Both the position numbers and the translations under genes were made by a program. Of a DNA stretch of 64,000 nt, positions 44,277-53,100 are shown in pieces. Numbering within the stretch: position 1 is the stretch's first letter; each line of letters opens with the position of its first letter. The notes under the pieces are model-generated. The model saw nothing but the letters and a program-made list of their open reading frames with translations, made no database searches and was not told where the DNA came from. The stretch is from NCBI GenBank assembly GCA_021204865.1, contig JAJPYQ010000032.1, forward strand, positions 12,048-76,047, in the 5' to 3' direction. Source of the stretch: Prevotellaceae bacterium (lineage in GTDB: Bacteria; Bacteroidota; Bacteroidia; Bacteroidales; Bacteroidaceae).

Positions 44277-44576
44277 ATGAGGATTATATCACACAGAAGA
44301 CTGCGTGAATACTATGAGGCGGAAGGACACGAGGACGCACGTGTGGCTTTGGAGCGATGGTACGAGATAGCCGAGAATGCCGAATGGAAAAGCCTGTCGG
44401 ACATAAAAGTTGACTTCCGCTCCACGGATTATGCCGGTAACCAGCACTATGTTTTTAACATTAGAGGTAATCGCTATCGCCTGGTCGTAGTCATCAAGTT
44501 TGTTATGGGGAGTATATACGTGCGATGGGTCGGCACACATAAAGAATATGACAAGATAGATTGTTCAACGATATAA
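44277..44576 (+). CDS. higB: HigB-type mRNA interferase toxin
   Basis: A 99-aa RelE-fold toxin of the HigB group. RIISHRRLREYYEAEGHED at the start, LSDIKVDFRSTDYAGNQHYV in the middle, and FNIRGNRYRLVVVIKF with YVRWVGTHKEYDKID near the end match the family. It cuts mRNA on the ribosome unless bound by HigA. Toxin precedes antitoxin by 12 bp, the normal higBA order. The region has lower GC than its neighbours and marks the start of the accessory part of the window. Confidence 0.93.
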   Translation: MRIISHRRLREYYEAEGHEDARVALERWYEIAENAEWKSLSDIKVDFRSTDYAGNQHYVFNIRGNRYRLVVVIKFVMGSIYVRWVGTHKEYDKIDCSTI

Positions 44577-44588
44577 GAGCATGAAGTT

Positions 44589-44951
44589 ATGGAAGAGATC
44601 TCTAAAGAACAGTATGAGTATGCGGAGGCAAGGATTGAGGAGCTTCTGCCTCTGGTGGATGACAACACCCCGGCTGACGACAGGAATGCGGTTGAGCTGT
44701 CAATAGTCTCTGACATTGTGGTGGCGTACGAGAAGAAGCACTACCCCATCGCAAAGCCCACCGTTGCTGAACTGATAGAGCTTTCCCTTGAGGAAAAGGG
44801 AATGACACAAAGACAACTCGCCTCAGAGATTGGGGTAAGCCCTTCACGTGTGAACGACTATGTGGCTGGTCGCTCGGAGCCCACCCTGAAGATAGCAAGG
44901 CTACTGTGCCGGGTACTCGGCATCCAGCCGACATTGATGCTCGGAATGTGA
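44589..44951 (+). CDS. higA: HigA-type antitoxin (XRE helix-turn-helix)
   Basis: A 120-aa antitoxin. The N-terminal 60 residues are acidic (EEISKEQYEYAEARIEELLP) and probably wrap HigB. The C-terminal helix-turn-helix is MTQRQLASEIGVSPSRVNDY followed by GRSEPTLKIARLLCRVLGI. It neutralises HigB and should repress the shared promoter at 44231-44259. Confidence 0.93.
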   Translation: MEEISKEQYEYAEARIEELLPLVDDNTPADDRNAVELSIVSDIVVAYEKKHYPIAKPTVAELIELSLEEKGMTQRQLASEIGVSPSRVNDYVAGRSEPTLKIARLLCRVLGIQPTLMLGM

Positions 44952-45021
44952 AGTGCTTGGTGTGACGCTTGAATTCACCAATTCCAAGTCTACCCAGTTG
45001 TTAATAATCCGGGCAACGGTC

Positions 45022-45089
45022 ACCACCCCCAAACACATACCTACCAACCCCTATATATAAGGGGTTGGTAGGTATATGTTTGAGGGGTG
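45022..45089. repeat. Palindrome P1, part of a 130-bp direct repeat
   Basis: Arms of about 28 bp, CACCCCCAAACACATACC... and its near complement ending TATATGTTTGAGGGGTG, surround TATATATA. The segment 45006-45135 is nearly identical to 56526-56655 in the same orientation, including the flank ACCCGTATTGCCAAGATTAT. It lies in the 44952-45607 gap downstream of higA. Confidence 0.92.
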
Positions 45090-45150
45090 TATGTACCCGT
45101 ATTGCCAAGATTATTTGTATGACATTATATATAATGAGAGTAGCACCTGA

Positions 45151-45201
45151 AAGACCACCTACCTAACCGGAGCATATAGGGAATGGTTGGTAGGTAGTCT
45201 T
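45151..45201. repeat. Palindrome P2 of the same family
   Basis: AAGACCACCTACCTAACC and GGTTGGTAGGTAGTCTT flank a short centre with CATATAGGGA. The stem is imperfect but long. Confidence 0.85.
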
Positions 45202-45220
45202 AGTTCCTATGGCTGCCATC

Positions 45221-45270
45221 AAACACCACCCACCATACCTTAGTATATATAGGCAGGTTGGTGGGTGTTT
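45221..45270. repeat. Palindrome P3, upstream of leader A
   Basis: AAACACCACCCACC pairs with GGTTGGTGGGTGTTT around TATATA. It ends 56 bp before the -7 box of leader A, the same distance found at leaders B and C. Confidence 0.88.
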
Positions 45271-45460
45271 CCATTTGCCCGTGCGATTTTCCCCGCCCAC
45301 ATGCGGTGCGAATGCGAAGAATTGCCTATCTTTGCGACACAAACCGTAAACCAAACCGATATGTAAAGACCAAGAGTAGGACACTTAGATAAAGCGTTAG
45401 CTTACGTTCTTGTCTTCTGTAAATAGCCAGTTTACGAGGCAGTCAAGGGTTTAAGCCGAT

Positions 45461-45485
45461 GCTCACGCGGAACGCGTGGGCTTTT
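45461..45485 (+). terminator. First hairpin-T4 of leader A
   Basis: The 9-bp stem GCTCACGCG/CGCGTGGGC with one G-U pair and a 3-nt loop is followed by TTTTA. The same hairpin is present in copy B. Confidence 0.6.
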
Positions 45486-45527
45486 ACTCGTATATGACTG
45501 CAATGGTTTTGGCTATACCTCAGAAGA

Positions 45528-45557
45528 CGTAGACGAAGAATCGGTCCACGTTTTTTT
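45528..45557 (+). terminator. Second hairpin-T7 of leader A
   Basis: CGTAGAC and GTCCACG pair with one mismatch around a 9-nt loop, directly followed by seven T (six in copy B). It lies 50 bp before the GTG of the Sel1 gene, where an attenuator would be expected. Confidence 0.5.
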
Positions 45558-45607
45558 GTTGCCCAAGCTCCAGGCCATAGATAAACTGACCACTAAAAAC
45601 TACAGCT

Positions 45608-46099
45608 GTGACAAGGAAATCATTAGTATTAGCATTGATGGCAGCTATGCTTCTGCTCGCCACCCCCGCCTTCGCCCAGAAACCCATCCAGAAACCGCAG
45701 AAGCCACAGAAGACAACCACCACAACTGCCCCAAGCAGACCTGCCGCCCCAAAACCTCCGAAGGTAAATGCCCAGTCGTCCGACAGCCCCGTTTCCGAGC
45801 TGGACGAGCTGAGAAGGGCTGCCGAGCAAGGAGATGCCGATGCCCAAACCAACCTGGGTTTTCGCTATTACAACGGAGACGGCGTGACACAAAGCTACAC
45901 AGAGGCAGTCAAGTGGTGGAGGAAGGCTGCCGAGCAGGGTAACGCTGACGCTCAATACAATCTGGGATGTTGCTATGCCAATGGAGAAGGTGTTGCCCAA
46001 AGCGATGAGGAGGCATTAAAGTGGTTTCGCAAGGCTGCTATACAAGGGGACGCTGCCGCGATAAAAATTCTGGAGGAGTTGGGTGAAACAGCCAACTAA
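45608..46099 (+). CDS. Exported Sel1-repeat protein
   Basis: A 163-aa secreted or periplasmic protein. The signal peptide (SLVLALMAAMLLLATPAFAQ) is followed by a Pro/Lys/Thr-rich linker (PQKPQKTTTTTAPSRP). Three Sel1 units then follow, each of the form AAEQGDADAQTNLGFRYYNG. Sel1 repeats are protein-binding helical hairpins. The start is GTG at 45608, because a later ATG would remove most of the signal. Leader A precedes it. Its N-terminal linker resembles that of the FISUMP protein at 48.3 kb (KPIKKPVLPNKNTTTTT), which suggests shared export units. Confidence 0.85.
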   Translation: MTRKSLVLALMAAMLLLATPAFAQKPIQKPQKPQKTTTTTAPSRPAAPKPPKVNAQSSDSPVSELDELRRAAEQGDADAQTNLGFRYYNGDGVTQSYTEAVKWWRKAAEQGNADAQYNLGCCYANGEGVAQSDEEALKWFRKAAIQGDAAAIKILEELGETAN

Positions 46100-46179
46100 A
46101 CAGGCGGCAGGATAATAGCCATGAGCGAACACATAAGAACTGCGACACTATATTTTCTAACCATAAAAAGTAAGACACT

Positions 46180-48276
46180 ATGAAGAAGCTCTTTTTTACA
46201 CTGACTCTATTGACGCTCGTGTTGCCCATGGCCGCACAGATAAGTGTGTCTCCATCGGACGAGCAAAGCGGGAAACTACTTATGGAGGCTTTCCAGGCGG
46301 TAGAGGCGCAGGAATATGACACGGCTATTGAACTCGCTCTGGAGGGGCTTAAACACACGACAAACTCGCAACTAAGGTCGTATCTCTACAGTGAGCTCGC
46401 CTCCGCCTATCACGACTCAGGGGAGAAGACAAAAGCCGTGGAAGCAGCCTACAAGGGATTGGCTGAAGACTACACCAACTCCATACTGCAATACAATCTT
46501 GAGGTGTTTCTTTATGAGTTGGAACAGTATGACAACGCCGAGAGAGCCTTCTTGCAATTGCTGGAACTCAACAAAAGGACTCCCGTGGACAAACAGTGGC
46601 TTTGCGGAGCATACGCATATATGGGTCTTATACAGCAGAAGAGAGGGCAATACCTTCCGGCGGAAGACTCGTTCAAGAAAGCGATAGACTTAGCGCCGAA
46701 CAAATACTCTGTCCAGATGCAAGGTGCTTACAATGGTCTTGGCGATGCCTGCTTTGAGCAAAAGAAATACCAAGAGGCAATAGAGCCGTATGAAGTGGCC
46801 GCGTCCTTGCAAGTGGACAACCTGAACGGAAGGCACTACAAACTGGCTGTATGCTACTTTAACACAGGCAATACGGACAAGGCGATAGAGAACTTCAAGA
46901 AATACATCGAGATCTTCAACTCTAATTTGGAGACTTTATTGTTAGCCAGTGAAGACGAGGAAGAGAAGAAGATACTTGCCGAAATGGACATAGACGCAAC
47001 CGAGTTGGTGGCGATGTGTATCGACACGTACCGCTACTTGGGCATGATATACTACGGAAAAAGGGATTACGCCTCCGCCACCTCATACGCCAACACTTTT
47101 ATGCTCAATGGCAGCGACGACGGCGGTGTCAACAAAAAGTTATTAGGGTATTCCTCACTAACAGACTTCTTGTGGCTTATCGACTTGTACCTCAACAGAA
47201 ACAAAGACACTGAGACAGGGCAGGCACTGTTCGAGGTAGGTATGGAGAACTACCCTGACAACCCAGACATCTTGTTTATCAAGGCCATTTCGGATGGAGA
47301 TGGAGCTGCGGAGGAAGATGTGGAAATTTATAAGGAGATAATCAGGCAGGAACAAACATACTCGCCTATACAGTTCGACTATGCCACCGCCTATAACAAC
47401 CTGGCGTGGGCTTACTACAATCTGGGACAAGCGGAAGCGGGACTGCCCTATGCGGAGAAGTCTGTCAGGATGAACGCCAAGCACGATTATAGCTGGGACA
47501 CGCTTGGGAGAATATACTACGACTTGGGACGTTATGAGGACTGCATCACCGCTATGACCAAATGCGCGGCGATACCCAACTGCTCCACCCTGCAAATAGC
47601 CTACGAGTACATCGGCAACTCTTACAATAAGTTAGGTAACGAAGACGAGGGAAGTCAATGGCTCGAAAAGGCGAAAATGCCAGTAGCTTCTACTTCTGAA
47701 CAGACGAGCCAGCAATCGGATTCCCCTCTGGTTTCTGGGATGATAAACGGTTACGAGTATGTCGACCTTGGACTGAGCGTCAAGTGGGCGGTGTTCAACA
47801 TAGGGGCTAACGCCCCGTGGGAATACGGAGACTACTACGCCTGGGGCGAGACACAGACGAAGTCATCGTACACTGAGAGTAACAGCGTAACATACAAGAA
47901 GAAAATTAGCGACATAGCAGGCTGGGTGGACTACGATGCCGCCTGCGCCAACTGGGGAGGCTCGTGGCGTTTGCCCACAGCAGACGAGATAGACGAGCTG
48001 GTGAAGAAATGCAAATGGGAAGGAGGCGTGTGGCACGACCATAGCGGCTATATGGTGACAGGTCCTAACGGTAACTGCTTATTCCTTCCTACGGCTGGCT
48101 ACCGCAGCGGCACGGAGCTTAACAAGGTCGGAGAGTTCGGAGATTACTGGACTTCCACACCTTATGAGGGCGACTCTCAGAATGCATACTATCTCTACTT
48201 CAACATAGAAAGCTATTGCAAGGACTGGCACGACCCTCGCATCACAGGGCAGACCATACGCCCAGTCTCTGACTGA
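46180..48276 (+). CDS. Exported TPR protein with C-terminal FISUMP domain
   Basis: A 698-aa protein with signal peptide KKLFFTLTLLTLVLPMAAQ. About 480 residues of TPR helices follow (AYNGLGDACFEQKKYQEAIE; TDKAIENFKKYIEIF). The C-terminal FISUMP domain (about 520-698) has YEYVDLGLSVKWAVFNIGA, YGDYYAWGETQTK, ANWGGSWRLPTADEIDEL and GDYWTSTPYE. FISUMP domains occur on secreted or surface lipoproteins of Fibrobacter and Bacteroidota and have no proven activity. The segment LGRIYYDLGRYEDCITAMTK is almost identical at DNA level to the inverted gene at 57.2 kb. GC content is clearly below the surrounding core genes. Confidence 0.88.
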   Translation: MKKLFFTLTLLTLVLPMAAQISVSPSDEQSGKLLMEAFQAVEAQEYDTAIELALEGLKHTTNSQLRSYLYSELASAYHDSGEKTKAVEAAYKGLAEDYTNSILQYNLEVFLYELEQYDNAERAFLQLLELNKRTPVDKQWLCGAYAYMGLIQQKRGQYLPAEDSFKKAIDLAPNKYSVQMQGAYNGLGDACFEQKKYQEAIEPYEVAASLQVDNLNGRHYKLAVCYFNTGNTDKAIENFKKYIEIFNSNLETLLLASEDEEEKKILAEMDIDATELVAMCIDTYRYLGMIYYGKRDYASATSYANTFMLNGSDDGGVNKKLLGYSSLTDFLWLIDLYLNRNKDTETGQALFEVGMENYPDNPDILFIKAISDGDGAAEEDVEIYKEIIRQEQTYSPIQFDYATAYNNLAWAYYNLGQAEAGLPYAEKSVRMNAKHDYSWDTLGRIYYDLGRYEDCITAMTKCAAIPNCSTLQIAYEYIGNSYNKLGNEDEGSQWLEKAKMPVASTSEQTSQQSDSPLVSGMINGYEYVDLGLSVKWAVFNIGANAPWEYGDYYAWGETQTKSSYTESNSVTYKKKISDIAGWVDYDAACANWGGSWRLPTADEIDELVKKCKWEGGVWHDHSGYMVTGPNGNCLFLPTAGYRSGTELNKVGEFGDYWTSTPYEGDSQNAYYLYFNIESYCKDWHDPRITGQTIRPVSD
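47491..47676 (+). repeat. About 185-bp segment shared, inverted, with 57195-57378
   Basis: From AGCTGGGACACGCTTGGG to CTCGAAAAGGCGAAA the DNA matches the reverse complement of 57195-57378 with only a few differences. Sequence similarity drops sharply outside. This points to recent duplication or gene conversion between the two TPR/Sel1-FISUMP genes. Confidence 0.85.
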
Positions 48277-48330
48277 AAGGAGAAGCATATCCCATAGACA
48301 GCATCGATGACAGGCATCAACATACAGACG

Positions 48331-48996
48331 ATGAGAAGTTTTCTTCTGCTTGCAGGGCTGCTTCTGTTTGCCTCCCCTAATTTCGGGCAGAAACCTATAA
48401 AGAAGCCAGTGCTGCCGAACAAAAACACAACAACCACTACGCCAAGCAAGCCTTCTCGCAGTTACATAAACGGTCATGAATATGTTGACATTGGCTTGAG
48501 CGTCAAATGGGCAACCTGCAACGTCGGTGCCTCTTCTCCTTCGGAGTATGGCGACTACTTCGCCTGGGGTGAGACTCAAACGAAGTCGTTGTTCGTTGAA
48601 GATAACAGTGCCATAAGCAATAGGAGAATGCCAGACATAGCAGGCAACGCGAAATACGATGCGGCACGCTCCAACTGGGGAGGCTCGTGGAGGCTGCCAA
48701 CATCTGACGAATTGGACGAGCTGATAAGCAAATGCAAGAGAGAGTGGACGGCTATGGGCGGTGTGAACGGCTACAAGGTGACAGGACCTAACGGGAAAAG
48801 CATCTTCCTCCCTGCCTCTGGCTGCTATAAGAGCAATACGCTCGGTTTCGCAGGAGGCTGTGCTGTCTATTGGACTTCCACCCCCTATGAGAAAGGCACA
48901 CAGAATGCATACGGTCTCATCATCGTTAGCGACGGTTTTGAAAGGAGCGATGTCCCACGTTACTGCGGCGTGTCCGTTCGCCCCGTGTCAGACTGA
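48331..48996 (+). CDS. Exported FISUMP-domain protein
   Basis: A 221-aa protein from ATG 48331 (MRSFLLLAGLLLFASPNFGQ, a signal peptide); the ORF track starts 8 codons earlier. After a Lys/Thr-rich linker comes one FISUMP domain: INGHEYVDIGLSVKWATCNV, YGDYFAWGETQTKS, SNWGGSWRLPTSDELDELI and VYWTSTPYEKGTQNAYGL, ending CGVSVRPVSD. It is paralogous to the C-terminal domain of the preceding gene, 54 bp upstream. The two are probably cotranscribed from leader A. Confidence 0.87.
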   Translation: MRSFLLLAGLLLFASPNFGQKPIKKPVLPNKNTTTTTPSKPSRSYINGHEYVDIGLSVKWATCNVGASSPSEYGDYFAWGETQTKSLFVEDNSAISNRRMPDIAGNAKYDAARSNWGGSWRLPTSDELDELISKCKREWTAMGGVNGYKVTGPNGKSIFLPASGCYKSNTLGFAGGCAVYWTSTPYEKGTQNAYGLIIVSDGFERSDVPRYCGVSVRPVSD

Positions 48997-49109
48997 TATG
49001 CGACACAAGGTCAATGTGCATCATACGTTTGCCAGCAATGATTGGGCAGGAATGACGCAATGACAATAATATGGAGCATGCTGTTGTTGGTGGAATATAG
49101 CTGCCCACG

Positions 49110-49159
49110 AAACACCACCCACCTCACCTCTCCCTATATATAAAGGTAGGTAGGTGTTT
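49110..49159. repeat. Palindrome P4
   Basis: AAACACCACCCACCTCACC and GGTAGGTAGGTGTTT surround CTATATATA. It lies downstream of the FISUMP gene. The remainder of the 48997-49366 gap holds a GC-rich stretch (49160-49256), the carB-end duplicate and a hairpin. Confidence 0.85.
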
Positions 49160-49256
49160 GCCGCTGGCATGGGGACGGAGAACACGCCTGTCGGGAGGCC
49201 TGGGCCGCTGCGGTCGGGTGCCTTCGGCCGCCGCGCTCGGTGTGCCGCGAGACGTG

Positions 49257-49315
49257 GGCTCTACTTGTACTCCGCCCAGCTCTTTATGGCGAGGTCCTCG
49301 AGCCTCAGTGTGCAG
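49257..49315. repeat. Direct repeat 1: duplicate of the carB 3' end
   Basis: 59 bp starting GGCTCTACTTGTACTCCGCC, identical to 50098-50156, which holds the last 18 codons and the stop of carB. The two copies flank the decayed rhuM gene, as att sites flank an integrated element. Confidence 0.9.
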
Positions 49316-49334
49316 CATCTATTGCAGGGGCAGC

Positions 49335-49376
49335 GGTGAAGTGAAGCGCCTATATGTGGTCGCGCTTCACTTCACC
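49335..49376. repeat. Perfect 15-bp inverted repeat
   Basis: GGTGAAGTGAAGCGC and GCGCTTCACTTCACC with a 12-nt loop, at the 3' end of the rhuM remnant. No T run follows on either strand, so terminator function is uncertain. Confidence 0.7.
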
Positions 49377-50090
49377 TTGCGTTGGCGTGAAGTCGCTTGC
49401 TTCCTGAGTTTTTCCTGCTCCTTGTCGAAACTCTCCAGGAAATGAGCCTCGACAGGCGAGAGGGCGTTCAGGCTTCTTTCCTTGTATTTGTCAAACTCCG
49501 TGTCGGCTTTCCACTTTGCCATCTCCCGCGGAAATCCTGCCCGTATGAGCAAGAAGCTCCTTCCCTGTCAGCTTTAGGAAATCATCCAGTTTCTCTATCC
49601 AGTCCTTCATGTACATCGGCTTGTGCGACTTAGCCTGTAGCTCAGCGAAATCCAGATAAAGGCTGACGATGTGGTTCAGCGTGTCCAGTTCGTCGGGAGA
49701 AAGGTAGTTCTTCGCTACTTCAGCGTCTGTCCGTTTTGGCGTCGCCCAGACGCGGAACTGCACGCCCCTATGGGAATTGACGCGATAGCCCACGCTTATA
49801 ATCATGTCAAGGTTATAGTATGCTGTCTGATGGGTTTGTGTCTTCCCCTCAATCGCGCCATGCCGAGTGGTTGTTGCATAAAACGCAACTACCATATCCG
49901 CCCGTAGTTCCCCAGTCTCAAAGATGTTCTTTATGTGCCGTGAGATGGTGGACTTATTTCTCTGGAACAGTTCCGCCATCTGGTCGGCTGTGAGCCACAC
50001 CGTGTCGTCAGACAGTGTGACCTCAATCCTCGTCCTCCCGTCAGAGGTCTGATAAAGGATGATATTCCCTTTGCCCGTCTCCTCGCTCAT
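49367..50090 (-). pseudogene. Decayed rhuM-family gene
   Basis: The ORF of 199 aa starts with the RhuM pattern: DDTVWLTADQMAELFQRNKS, then YYNLDMIISVGYRVNSHRGV and QFRVWAT. It then jumps straight to DAEVAKNYLSPDELDTLNHI, so roughly 100 central residues of a normal RhuM are missing. After PMYMKDWIEKLDDFLKLTGK the frame is lost at ISAGDGKVESRHGV. The true tail (REMAKWKADTEFDKYKERSL) continues in another frame to 49367. It is therefore a deletion-plus-frameshift remnant. RhuM proteins are of unknown function and often ride on islands. Confidence 0.8.
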
Positions 50091-50097
50091 GTCTTAC

Positions 50098-50156
50098 GGC
50101 TCTACTTGTACTCCGCCCAGCTCTTTATGGCGAGGTCCTCGAGCCTCAGTGTGCAG
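50098..50156. repeat. Direct repeat 2: intact carB 3' end
   Basis: Second exact copy of the 59-bp sequence at 49257-49315, here forming the functional end of carB. Confidence 0.9.
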
Positions 50157-53100
50157 AACGCCTGCACGAAGGCGGCGGCCAGACGGGCGTTGGTTATCAG
50201 CGGGATGTTGAGGTCCACGGCGGCGCGCCGTATCTTGTAGCCGTTCGACAGCTCGCCCGCCGAGAGGTCCTTCGGGATGTTCACCACCATGTCTATCTGG
50301 TGCTGGTGCATAAGGTCGAGAGCCTGTGGGCGGCCCTCCGTCTCGCTTGGCCAGTAGACAAGCGTGCTGTCAATATCATTCGCCTTGAGATAGCGGTGCG
50401 TCCCGCCAGTGGCGTAGAGCTGGTAGCCGTGTTCCAGAAGCAGTCGTGAGGTGTCGAGCAGGTCCGCCTTCTGCTTGGCGTCGCCCGTCGACAGTAAGAT
50501 GTTTTTCGCAGGTATGCGCTGCCCCACCGATAGCATCGCCTTAAGCAAGGCACTGTTCACGTCGTCTCCCAGACAGCCCACCTCGCCAGTCGAGCTCATG
50601 TCAACCCCAAGCACAGGGTCAGCATTCTGCAGGCGGTTGAAGGAGAACTGCGAGGCCTTGATGCCGACGTAGTCGAAGTCGAAGAAAGACTTGTGCGGCT
50701 TCTCCGCTCTGAGGCCAAGCATAATCTTGGTGGCAAGCTCTATAAGGTTGATTTTCAGTATCTTACTTACGAACGGGAACGAGCGTGAGGCGCGCAGGTT
50801 GCACTCGATCACCTTGATCTCGTTCTCCTTGGCGAGGTACTGGATGTTGAAGGGGCCCGAGATGCACAGCTCACGAGCTATCTGTGTGCTTATTTTCTTA
50901 ATGCGCCTGACTGTTTCAACGTAAAGTTTCTGAGCGGGGTACTGTATGGTTGCGTCGCCTGAGTGAACCCCCGCGAACTCGATGTGCTCCGATATGGCGT
51001 ATGCGATGATTTCCCCGTTGGAGGCGACAGCGTCCATCTCCACCTCCTTGGTGTTCTGCATGAACTTGCTGATGACCACTGGGTGCTTCTGCGAGACATT
51101 CGCCGCAACGGTGAGGAAACGCTCCAGCTCGTCCTGATTGCTGCACACGTTCATCGCGGCTCCAGACAAGACATAGCTTGGGCGAACCAGCACGGGGAAG
51201 CCCACACGCTGTATGAACTTGTTCACATCCTCCATAGAGGTCAGCGCACTCCATTCAGGCTGGTCAACCCCGATCCTGTCGAGCATGGCGGAGAACTTGT
51301 CACGGTCCTCAGCGTTGTCTATGTACTTGGCTTGCGTCCCCAGTATAGGCACTCGCTGAGCGTCCAGCTTCATTGCGAGATTGTTGGGGATTTGTCCGCC
51401 AGTGCTTACCACCACACCCTTCGGCTGCTCCAGCTCCACGATGTCCATCACACGCTCGAAGGTCAGCTCGTCGAAGTAAAGGCGGTCGCACATGTCATAG
51501 TCCGTAGACACCGTCTCGGGGTTGTAGTTAATCATTACAGAGCGGTAGCCCTCACGTCTTATAGTGTTTATAGCCTGCACACCGCACCAGTCGAATTCCA
51601 CGCTGCTCCCGATGCGGTAAGCACCGCTGCCAAGCACCACGATGGAGCGTTTGTCACGGTCAAAATGTATGTCATGCGCCACTGCCTTATAAGTCAGGTA
51701 AAGGTAGTTGGTCTGTGCGGGATACTCGGCGGCAAGAGTGTCGATCTGCTTCACGTACGGCAGTATGCCAGCCTGCTTGCGCTTTCGCCTCACCACCAGG
51801 ACAGCGTCGTCGATGTCCATATCCTTTTCCATCCCCAAGGCACGTGCAATCTGGAAGTCTGTGAAGCCGTACACCTTCGCCTTGCGGATGAGGGCGCTGT
51901 CCACCGTGTTGATGTTCTTCGAGCGAAGTTCCTTGTTGATGTTGTAGATATGGAGCAGTTTCCGGAGAAACCACTTGTCAATCTTTGTCAGCTCGTGTAT
52001 CTCGTCGATTGAGTAGCCAGCGAAGAACGCCTTCTCTATGACGCAGATGCGCTTGTCCGTCGGCGCTTCCAGCTCGGCAGCTATGTCGCTGATGGTAAGC
52101 TCCTTGTTGCCGACAAATCCGTGCATCCCCTGCCCTATCATCCGCAAGCCCTTCTGTATCGCCTCCTCGAATGTGGAGCCTATCGCCATCACCTCGCCCA
52201 CCGACTTCATGCTGCTGCCGAGCTCACGGTCAACGCCACGGAATTTTCCCAAGTCCCAACGTGGAATTTTGCAGACAACATAGTCAAGCGCAGGCTCAAA
52301 GAACGCGCTGGTGGTCTTTGTCACGGAGTTTTTAAGCTCGAACAAGCCGTAGCCCAAGCCCAGCTTGGCTGCCACGAACGCCAGCGGATAGCCCGTCGCC
52401 TTCGACGCGAGAGCCGAGCTGCGAGACAGGCGGGCGTTCACCTCAATCACACGATAGTCCTCGCTTTCGGGGTCGAGAGCGTACTGGACGTTGCACTCGC
52501 CCACTATCCCGATGTGGCGGATGATGCTGATTGACAGCGCGCGAAGCTTGTGATACTCGCTGTTCGTCAGCGTCTGGCTGGGCGCGATCACGATGCTCTC
52601 TCCAGTGTGGATGCCCAGCGGGTCGAGGTTCTCCATGTTGCAGACCGTGATGCAGTTGTCGTAGCTGTCACGGACCACCTCGTATTCAATTTCTTTCCAC
52701 CCCTTCAAGCTCTTCTCGACAAGCACCTGAGGCGAGAAGGAGAACGCCTTCTCCGCCACTGCCTCAAGCTCGTTGTCATCGGAGCAGAAGCCGCTTCCCA
52801 GCCCACCCAGGGCGTAAGCCGCGCGGATGATGACGGGATAGCCAAGATCCTCTGCCGCTTGTCTTGCTTCTTCTATGTTCTCGCAGGCGTGGCTCTTTAT
52901 GGTCTTCACCCCGATCTCGCTCAGTCGCTCCACGAAAAGCTCACGGTCCTCCGTGTCGATGATTGCCTGCACGGGCGTGCCAAGCACCTCAACCCCATAC
53001 CGCTCAAGCACTCCGCTCTTGTAAAGTTCCACTCCGCAGTTGAGGGCGGTCTGCCCGCCGAACGAGAGTAATATTCCTTGAGGCCGTTCCTTCTCTATGA

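Larger units (their letters stand above)
45321..45577 (+). ncRNA. Leader RNA element, copy A, with its promoter
   Basis: A 257-bp element nearly identical to the reverse complement of 59465-59720. The -7 box is TATCTTTG (45327-45334). The predicted transcript has a GTAAA/TTTAC hairpin (45419-45434) and two hairpins followed by T runs: GCTCACGCG/CGCGTGGGC then TTTT (45461-45485), and CGTAGAC/GTCCACG then seven T (45528-45557). The Sel1 gene starts 30 bp further on, on the same strand. The layout fits a cis-regulatory attenuator or a small RNA with read-through. I do not recognise a known RNA family. Confidence 0.65.

Noticed and set aside
45321-45577. Leader A as a known riboswitch, 6S RNA or tmRNA
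   Set aside because: I could not match any conserved core or tRNA-like end; kept as an unknown element.
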